Source: Larix sibirica (lineage: Eukaryota > Streptophyta > Pinopsida > Pinales > Pinaceae). Taken from it: DNA of 64,000 nt. The translations under genes were made by a program, and so were the position numbers. Numbering within the stretch: position 1 is the stretch's first letter; each line of letters begins with the position of its first letter. Under the pieces are notes generated by a model. That model was not told where the DNA came from. It did no database searches and saw only the letters and a list, made by a program, of their open reading frames with translations. The DNA is taken from NCBI GenBank assembly GCA_004151065.3, contig NWUY0304017966.1, positions 57,854 through 121,853 of the forward strand. The letters run 5' to 3'. Below, in pieces: positions 58,020 to 64,000 of this stretch.

Positions 58020-58771
58020 GTGGGGGGGTAGATTTAATGGACTGCAACCCATCCTCGGCTGGGGGGCATCATCATATTATCGTGGCCATAGACTACTTCA
58101 CCAAGTGGGTTGAGGCCATGCCTACAATTAAAGCCGATGGTGAAACTGCAGCATATTTCGTATTAAACCTGATAATAGCTAGATTCGATATCCAAGAGAG
58201 ATTGTCACTTATCATGGCAGTCACTTTCAAAACAAAATGATGACTGAGTTAGCATCCAAATTGGGTTTGAAACAAGAACATTCTTCGTCTTATTATATTA
58301 AAGAAAATGGTCAGGTAGAGGCCATGAACAAGTCACTGAAGATCATTTTGCAAAGGACTGTCAGTAAGATAAAATATAACTGAAATGTGATGCTATACCC
58401 AACCTTATGGGATTAAAACTTGCAGTTGAGCTCCTTCCTGACACATCTAAGCTTGGAGAACGTTTTGTCCATCTAAAGAATTGGATGAGTAGCATCGTGA
58501 TGCTGCTTTAGTGAACGAAACTCATAAAAAGCGTGTCAAGGCCCAATATGATAAGTCTATTCATCCTCGGTAGTTTGCAGAGGGAGATTTGGTTTTTTTC
58601 TATGACCAGGGCAAATAACCTTTAGGAGCAGGCAAATTCAATCCGATGTGGCACGGTCCTTACATAGTGAGGCATGTCCTGAAAAATGTAGCTTACAAAT
58701 TATAGGATTACGAAGGGAATGTGCTGGATGAGCTCATAAATGGGCTCTACCTCAAGAATTATTATGCCTGA
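58020..58771 (+). pseudogene. Ty3/gypsy integrase core and C-terminal (chromodomain-like) remnant
   Basis: A plus-strand frame gives GGVDLMDCN and then IIVAIDYFTKWVEAMPTIKA (58026-58135), the start of the integrase catalytic core with the first acidic residue (GVD). A one-base shift near 58195 gives EIVTYHGSHFQNKMMTELAS and then ENGQVEAMNKSLKIILQRTV (to 58381). The second catalytic Asp is Tyr here (TYHG), and the Glu of GQVEA is kept. After a gap, THKKRVKAQYDKSIHPR, FAEGDLVFFYDQGK, PLGAGKFNPMWHGPYIVRHV and NGLYLKNYYA (stop 58769) form the C-terminal module. In-frame stops are at 58381 (TGA at a Trp position), 58490 and 58571 (TAG at Gln positions), 58616 and 58703. Certain as a plant gypsy remnant, and certainly inactive. 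Confidence 0.92.
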
Positions 58772-58880
58772 GCTTTCAAGCTCGAGTGTTTGCTTTGTAA
58801 ATTATTGTATATTGGATGTATATAGTTTTTAGTTCTTTTGCATTTTCAGTTTGCTTATCGTGCCTCTTCTTGGTTGGCAG

Positions 58881-59306
58881 ATGTCGATAGAATCGTCGGT
58901 GTACATAGGATTTGCAGATGGTGTTAGCCGTAACACTCAGAACCTCGCTTCCACTGCCTGGGTAATCTATTTGCCTAGCGGCCAATTGGTGTCTTCAGGA
59001 GGCATTTTTTTAAGGCCATCAACGAACAATGTGGTTGAGTATAGCGCTGTGATAGAACTTCCTAGGGATGCCATATTACATGGTATTCTATCTCTGGAGG
59101 TTCGCCTGGATTCCTAGTTGGTAGTGTCTCAATTGAACGGTGAGTATCAAGTCCGGGACCCTACGCTTTTCCATCAATTCCTTTGGGTACGTCTCTTGGA
59201 ACGATATTTTGATTTCATCACATATGAACATATACCTAGGAGTTCTAATGATGTATCCGATGCTTATGCTAATTACATTTTATATTGGCATTTGTCTCAT
59301 AATTAA
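58881..59306 (+). pseudogene. Separate RNase H domain downstream of integrase (retroelement-derived)
   Basis: From ATG 58881, a 141-codon frame with a single TAG (59115-59117) and a natural stop at 59304. It has the RNase H fold signature in order: YIGFADGVSRN with the first Asp, TNNVVEYSAVIE with the Glu, LDS just before the TAG, then LVVSQLNGEYQVRDP, and SNDVSDAYANYILYWHLSHN with the last Asp. Length is normal for a stand-alone RNase H. It lies about 110 bases after the integrase tail in the same orientation. Plant Tat-type gypsy elements carry an extra 'archaeal-like' RNase H, but usually before integrase. Only one disabling mutation is visible, fewer than in the integrase. A pyrimidine-rich tract ending in GGCAG abuts the ATG. 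Confidence 0.85.
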
Positions 59307-60045
59307 GTAAACAAAAGCAAAAAATATATAACCCCCCGCCTGCCTGATGGCCATTCTGTGCATAGACTATCCCTATATTCTCTTCAGTATCCATGATTAC
59401 ATAGGTATAAGTAAAGTGACTACATAGGTATCCGGAGTACGAAACTAACGTAAACTACAAAGGTATCCGTATTAGGTTACTACATATAGTCTCTGTACAG
59501 ATATCCTCGATGGAATCCCGCCAATGCAATTTATCCCAATAAAGCCCGGAAAGTAAGGAATAACCTCAGAAAACATTGCTTTAAAAGGGAAAAGAGCAAT
59601 CCATTCTTTCCGTAACGGATACGTAAGATTTACGGAAGACTAAGGTTCGTAGCCCCACAAGCCAGCCATAAAGCCTTTCTTTACGGGCAGTTGAGGACAC
59701 AACAGCAAACAGGTAATGATCGTGCGAACCTTCCAATGGTCTCTCTCTTCATTCGCTCTGGGCAATATGGTTTTTTATAGAGGGGATTTTCTCTGCTTCT
59801 CTCTACGGCGATGTGTTTTCCCAAGAAGAAAGAGGTCATGGCTCAGAGGTCTAAACATCACACAGAGGATGTCGCATGTCTCAGTCTCAGTTGGATTCGC
59901 TCCATAGCCCATTTCATTCCTTCCAGCCTCTGTTTCCCTTTGTCCGGCAGAGGCACTAAAGCGAGTAGATTCACCAGTGCTAAAAGTTCCCGTTCTTGAT
60001 CCGCCAACATCTGAGTCAGATCAAAAGCCTACTTTAAGAATGGCT
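59307..60045. other. Unassigned spacer with a small minisatellite
   Basis: 59394-59490 repeats TACATAGGTATAAG, ACTACATAGGTATCCG, ACTACAAAGGTATCCG and TACTACATATAGTC. The rest has no recognised gene; frames at 59716-59999 are short and overlapping. Confidence 0.55.
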
Positions 60046-60049
60046 TTTA

Positions 60050-60245
60050 GAAGACCTACTGCTACCAACTATCTTGCGTCTTAACAAACCTTTATAGATC
60101 GGCCGGCTTATTTACCTGAACTTTTATATCTTACCGGCTTGATCCGGCTTGGGCACTTTTACTTTTTGCTATGACCTTTAGATGCCTGTCTACTAGCTAA
60201 ATGTTTGTGCAACGAGACCTATTGCTACCAACCCATGTTAACCAC
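60050..60245 (+). repeat. Direct repeat of a GACCTA.TGCTACCAAC word
   Basis: AGAAGACCTACTGCTACCAA (60050) and CGAGACCTATTGCTACCAAC (60211) are about 160 bases apart and share weaker flanking similarity. The style matches the pyrimidine-biased words of 884-2160. Confidence 0.6.
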
Positions 60246-60780
60246 CGCTTCTATACTTACTTATTCACTGAACAACTTAGTGATTAGACGTGCGTGCTGG
60301 GGTAGGCTAGGCACTCAGAGCATTGCTTATTAACTTATATGAGACTTAGCCCTACTTAGCTGTAAAAATTTCATTATTATTCTTAAAGATTGGCATTTCA
60401 CAACGTTGACAACAGATAGGCGGGATGGAAAGGGCGAAAGGTAAAAAGGCAGGGGAAGGGTCGGGGGGTAATAAGCAGCAGGCTACATTGCTGCTATGTC
60501 TCAAACGTAGATAAACATGTCTCAAAAGCCGGTCACTTTTGCAGCACTTGGAGACGACTTCGCTAATAAATATCGTCTGCTATTGCTGCATTGGGGATCT
60601 CATTATATATCTCCCAGCTCCACGATCTAAAAAAAATATGCGAATGCAGCATAGATTGCAGGATCAGAAACCCCGCCGTATTTTTCGCTGCAAGGTGGTT
60701 GGAAGTTTGAAAAGCAACACTTGTTTGCTTGATTGAACCCCCCTTTTACTAGGGTTTCCCTTTCTTTATTAGCGGAGATC
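60246..60780. other. Unassigned spacer
   Basis: No gene or clear repeat is seen. The 65-codon plus frame at 60539-60736 has an Arg/Lys-rich tail but no motif. Confidence 0.4.
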
Positions 60781-61405
60781 CTGGAATGGGAATGACCATT
60801 GGAATTGGGATTGGTTCATGAGACTTTAGCTCTTTATACCAAACAGAATAATAGCGACTAGAGAAGCCAGCCGGGAATACGAAAGTAGGCAGGCAGGGGC
60901 ATGCTATTAAATACTACCTTGGGTTCTCTTTACCTGCAATAACTAGTAGGTAGATCTTTAACCCTATGCTAGGAATGCACGTAGTTTAGTTAGTGAGTCG
61001 GATCTATTTCCCTTACCTTAAAAGCCACGGATGGGATTGGAATCACTTCATCAAACCTTAAAAGCCCTGGGTGGATCAAGGGAGGATGGAGGAACTTACC
61101 AACCCAGGAATTAGACCAGCAAGATCTGTACCAGTAGGCAACAGTATTATAAGAACCTTGTTCATACAATAAACCCACCTGCCAGAAAGACATTCTATGT
61201 ACCAGCCCTAGCCACATGCTTACAAGGGAATCTAGAATACCTTAGGAGCACCTTGTGGGTGGAGATAGGGAATAGGGAAATCAATTGGTTCATGAGCCAG
61301 TAGAACCCTAGAAATACCCGCCATATGCCTCAGAGAGTAGATTAGTCCCTTACCCTTTTATTTATACTGCTTTACACCTAGCACCATGGGATGGATTAGA
61401 TTAAT
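60781..61405 (+). repeat. R1-linked segment homologous to 3.9-4.3 kb
   Basis: AGGCAGGCAGGGGCATGCTA near 60890, with CTTTACCTGCAATAACTA near 60936, matches GGCAGGCAGGGACATGCTAG and CTTTACCTGCACGAACTA at 4138-4190. A GGAATTGGGATTGGTTCATG head (60799) recurs at about 61280 (AATCAATTGGTTCATGAG) and 62025, giving subunits of a few hundred bases. Confidence 0.65.
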
Positions 61406-61409
61406 AAAC

Positions 61410-61800
61410 TTGAAAAGGCTCTCAGTCAGCCACTTCCCTTAATAAAAATGCCAGTTCCAAAACACGGTGGAAAGAGAGGATAGATATTATGCCTCGACCT
61501 ATGCCAACGAAGGGTTCTTTTATAAGAAACACGCCATCTCAGAAGCTTTTTCGGATTCAACAGAACCAAACTTGTAGCCCCCAACCCGGTAGGTGCCTTC
61601 GGAGCCCGAAATAACTAATGCCATGAACAGGACGATCGGGCTTTAGAACATATACCCTCTCATGGATGGGATTTTGCCATTTGCGTTTTTACATATGCGT
61701 TATTACATATATAATATGAAACCTTACTTATACCTTCTTTGTTTTAAAAGACCCAACTTACCCAGGAGAAGAAGTCTTCATCCACGAGCTTACACTTAGT
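61410..61800 (+). repeat. R1 repeat family copy (right cluster, near complete)
   Basis: Landmarks in order: CTCTCAGTCAGCCACTTCCC, AAAACACGGTGGAAAGAG, ATGCCTCGACCTATGCCAAC, ACACGCCATCTCAGAAGCTT, TTTTCGGATTCAACAGAACC, CCCGAAATAACTAATGCC, ACGATCGGGCTTTAGAAC, TTATTACATATATAATATGA and TTCTTTGTTTTAAAAGACCC. It is the best counterpart of the copies at 3105-3560 and 4755-5070. Confidence 0.8.
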
Positions 61801-62400
61801 TTTTTTATTGGAAATTCGCCGAATACTTTAGTTGCCTGCCTTACTTTGCTACCCCCTGATGAGGGATTACATTGTGGGACGAGCTGGGTTTAATGGATTA
61901 GTAGCCCACCCACATAGTAGAGGGTCGCGTGGTGCTTTACCTGATGGCTTAGATCCTTGAATGAACTGCCTGCCGGGGATGCCTTGAGGAGATGGAATGG
62001 CATTATGGAATGGGGATGGAAATTGGGATTGGGATGGGTTTATTTATTAGCTCTGACCTTAGACCTTTGGAGAATCGGCATGCTTGCCATATCTCTATCC
62101 CTAACCCATTTAGTCAGCAGCCAGGAATAATAAAGTAGGCATCTATTAACCCTTTACCCTGACTTACCTTTACTTACGTGTTTCCAAACACACCTTTACC
62201 CCATAGACCTTACTCTACCTTATTCTTCTAGGTATTACATATTACTTTATGGTTCGGCCGAGCCTTGCCGATACTCTGAATCAATTATAACGGCATTCTA
62301 GGGATACCCGCCTTGAGTTTACTTATACTGCCTGCTACCCACCTGAATAAATAGCACCTGCCTTAGCTTCTCTTTGATAGAGTTGGCCTCACCAGAGTAG
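61801..62400 (+). repeat. R1 downstream segment, homologous to 3.6-4.1 kb
   Basis: GATTACATTGTGGGACGAGC (61866) and GACCTTTGGAGAATCGGCAT with GCTTGCCATATCTCTATCCC (62062-62104) match 3655 and 4035-4080. From 62120 on, the CTTTACCCTGACTTACCTTT style is that of the pyrimidine-biased tract at 884-2160. Confidence 0.65.
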
Positions 62401-62409
62401 TGAGGTCCA
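62386..62409. other. Small stem-loop
   Basis: GGCCTCACCAGAGTAGTGAG followed by GTCC can fold as a 7-8 bp stem with a 7-base loop. There is no T-run and no adjacent gene, so a terminator or processing role is not supported. Confidence 0.5.
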
Positions 62410-62684
62410 GACTTTGGCTAAGGCATTTCGCACTTAATGAAGTACAACTGGGAAAAGATAGGGTCACACTTTGCTTGTCAACAAGCAAGCCTTAATCAAT
62501 GGGTAACTAAGATATGGATACAGATGCATGTCTTTCTGTCATGTTTCATTCTCCTCGCTGGGGGTTACGGGCCGGATAAGTGCAGCAGCAAGTTCCTTTT
62601 ATTTAGTAGAGCCGTTGTTTCGTTACTCCCTCCCATCCCGGGCAAGTACTATTATCTGCTGGAGATGAATAGGGAAGTGTCTAA
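62410..62684. other. Unassigned short spacer
   Basis: A 93-codon plus frame (62437-62718) has protein-like stretches (WIQMHVFLSCFILLAGGYG) but no recognisable family, and runs into the minisatellite. Confidence 0.35.
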
Positions 62685-62968
62685 GTGTATGTCCTGGTTA
62701 ACTGGGTTAATAGGATAGAGCTTATTCATTCCTGGGCAGTATCAAAATAAAGGAGCAAGGGTATATGTGTCTGTCCTGATAACTGGGGTTAATCGTAAAG
62801 AGCCTCAAGGGGGAAGGTTCGAAGCGTAAGTCCTGATTAACTGGGTTAATAGGATAGAGCTTATTCATTCCTGGGCATGTTCCAAATGAAGGGTGAAGGG
62901 TAGATGCATATGTCCTGTTTCACGGGGTTGAATTGGATAGAGCGGGCATGTTCCAACCTAAAGAAGCA
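62685..62968 (+). repeat. Four-copy minisatellite, 58-83 bp units
   Basis: Units start near 62685, 62768, 62826 and 62905, each with GTCCTG..TAACTGGGTTAAT or equivalent, then AGGATAGAGC. Units 1 and 3 share TTATTCATTCCTGGGCA almost exactly, while units 2 and 4 are diverged, as if a two-unit block was duplicated. Confidence 0.85.
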
Positions 62969-64000
62969 AGCAGTAGCGATCAGTCATAGCCTCTATTTAT
63001 TGTGTGTCCAGGCCTCCCTCTCTTGTAAAGGCCTCTATAGGTTCCATAAAGCGTGTGTGTATGAACTGAAAGCATCATAAATAACATAATGGTGTTTTTT
63101 CCTGAAAGCGTAAAGGTCCCGTCTCATCCTGAGTGCCGTGTTTGGCGGCGGGAATTTATTTGTGCATCCGTTGTCCTGGCTAACCTAAAACAAAGTTATC
63201 CGTCCTCAATAGAATTAATCCCGCGCGATCATAGATAAAGTTTCATGAGATGCCCATATTAATTAAGTAATAAGAAATCCATTTTAGATTACACCTGGAC
63301 CCCCAGTTATATCTAAATAAGAATGTCAAATGCGAGGGTTTGTATAAATCTGTTCCAAGCGACCTTGGTGCCTTTGCCGAATCTGTAGGCAATAAATAAA
63401 TAAATAAATAACATGAAATTGCAGATTCATAAACAGAGACAGAGCACTTATCTTTTCACAGAGGATAGTCCAAGAAACCGGTTGCTTATAAGGAATTTTC
63501 CACCGAAAGGCATACAATGTAAATGCCAGCCCATCGTAGGCATCATCTACATGCTTAACCATTCAGTAGTGGAGCCTTGGCCTTGAGCTCCACACTAGGA
63601 ATTCCATACTAGCATATTTACATCATTTACATAATGGGTCACTTATTAAATCTCACATGGCTTGACTCCCTTCTTTATAACTGCACAATGACAATTTATA
63701 TATAAGATTATATAATACATCCCACTGGTAAAAACTGGGGTATTACATTCCCTCCCCCTTGGAATAGCATCTTGGAATAGCATCGGCCTTTATGCAAGCA
63801 ACTTGAGATCGTAACAAAAAATGCTTCCGTCATGGCATCCTGCATCTACCATATAGCCCCATTGGGACTAAAGTGTTTCAATTGCGCCTTTACCTGTTTG
63901 AACCTGTTTGATGGCTCAATTCTATAGCAATTTGATTTTCTTGTTGAGGATACGTAGTGGCTCTGTTTGGAACTCTCCTCCTTGTTCCAACTGGATCACA
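62969..64000. other. Unassigned spacer with a tetranucleotide run
   Basis: No gene is recognised. An AATA tetranucleotide run lies at 63391-63411. The 78-codon minus frame at 63326-63562 crosses it and has no motif. Confidence 0.5.

Noticed and set aside
58020-59306. Rescue of the stops by U-to-C RNA editing (as in hornworts and some ferns)
   Set aside because: Editing could in principle turn UAG or UAA back to CAG or CAA, but the frame also has an indel shift, a Trp-to-TGA change and a lost catalytic Asp, which editing cannot repair.

Overview
This window looks like intergenic DNA from a very large, repeat-choked plant mitochondrial genome, most plausibly a gymnosperm (cycad, Ginkgo or conifer type). 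The evidence is indirect. There are six copies of a roughly 35-bp short interspersed element with AAGG ends that resembles the Bpu elements described from Cycas mitochondria. There are decayed plant Ty3/gypsy retrotransposon fragments, GAGCGAAGC-type motifs common in plant mitochondrial spacers, and no intact gene anywhere in 64 kb. A nuclear insertion of mitochondrial DNA cannot be excluded. I recognise no rRNA, no tRNA, no group II intron domain V, no respiratory-chain or ribosomal-protein gene and no plastid insert. Most open reading frames are short and read across degenerate repeats.

Layout. 1-5.6 kb is built from decayed copies of a long unit (called R1 here; hallmarks CATCGACTTGCC, then AAGCTTTTCGGATCGA, then TTACATATATAATATGAA). 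Its best relatives return at 60.8-62.4 kb, and a 3' piece lies at 31.9 kb. 6.1-9.6 kb and 48.1-50.2 kb are AT-rich domains of short, scrambled AAGCT/TTCCAT-type repeats (R2), with smaller patches at 25.2-25.6 and 27.0-27.3 kb. 13.6-15.8 kb, 17.0-17.3 kb, 47.4-47.9 kb and 50.5-50.8 kb hold a dispersed family (R3) that keeps a coding-like triplet phase and translates to Ala/Ser/Gly/Thr/Asn-rich peptide. 18.2-18.65 and 20.1-20.4 kb are a pair of strand-asymmetric blocks, C-poor and then G-poor. 23.2-24.0 kb recurs inverted at 36.5-36.75 kb (R4). 43.4-45.1 kb is a decayed tandem array of about 1.1 kb period (R5), with an inverted relative at 26.5-26.95 kb and a direct one at 29.1 kb.

The only recognisable protein signatures are retroelement remnants. 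One is a protease to reverse-transcriptase-leader segment on the minus strand at 27.3-28.8 kb. Another is a Gag/ORF1-like coding remnant on the plus strand at 40.5-42.6 kb. The third is an integrase, chromodomain-like tail and separate RNase H on the plus strand at 58.0-59.3 kb. All carry stops and frameshifts, so none can be functional. Several stops fall where the family has glutamine (CAG or CAA changed to TAG or TAA). Two Bpu-like elements lie inside or at the edge of this retroelement-derived sequence, which gives a relative order: retroelement DNA arrived first and short elements were inserted later.

No active biological system is visible. What deserves attention is the short interspersed element family, the triplet-phased R3 family, the unusual integrase-then-RNase H order, and the compositional mosaic.
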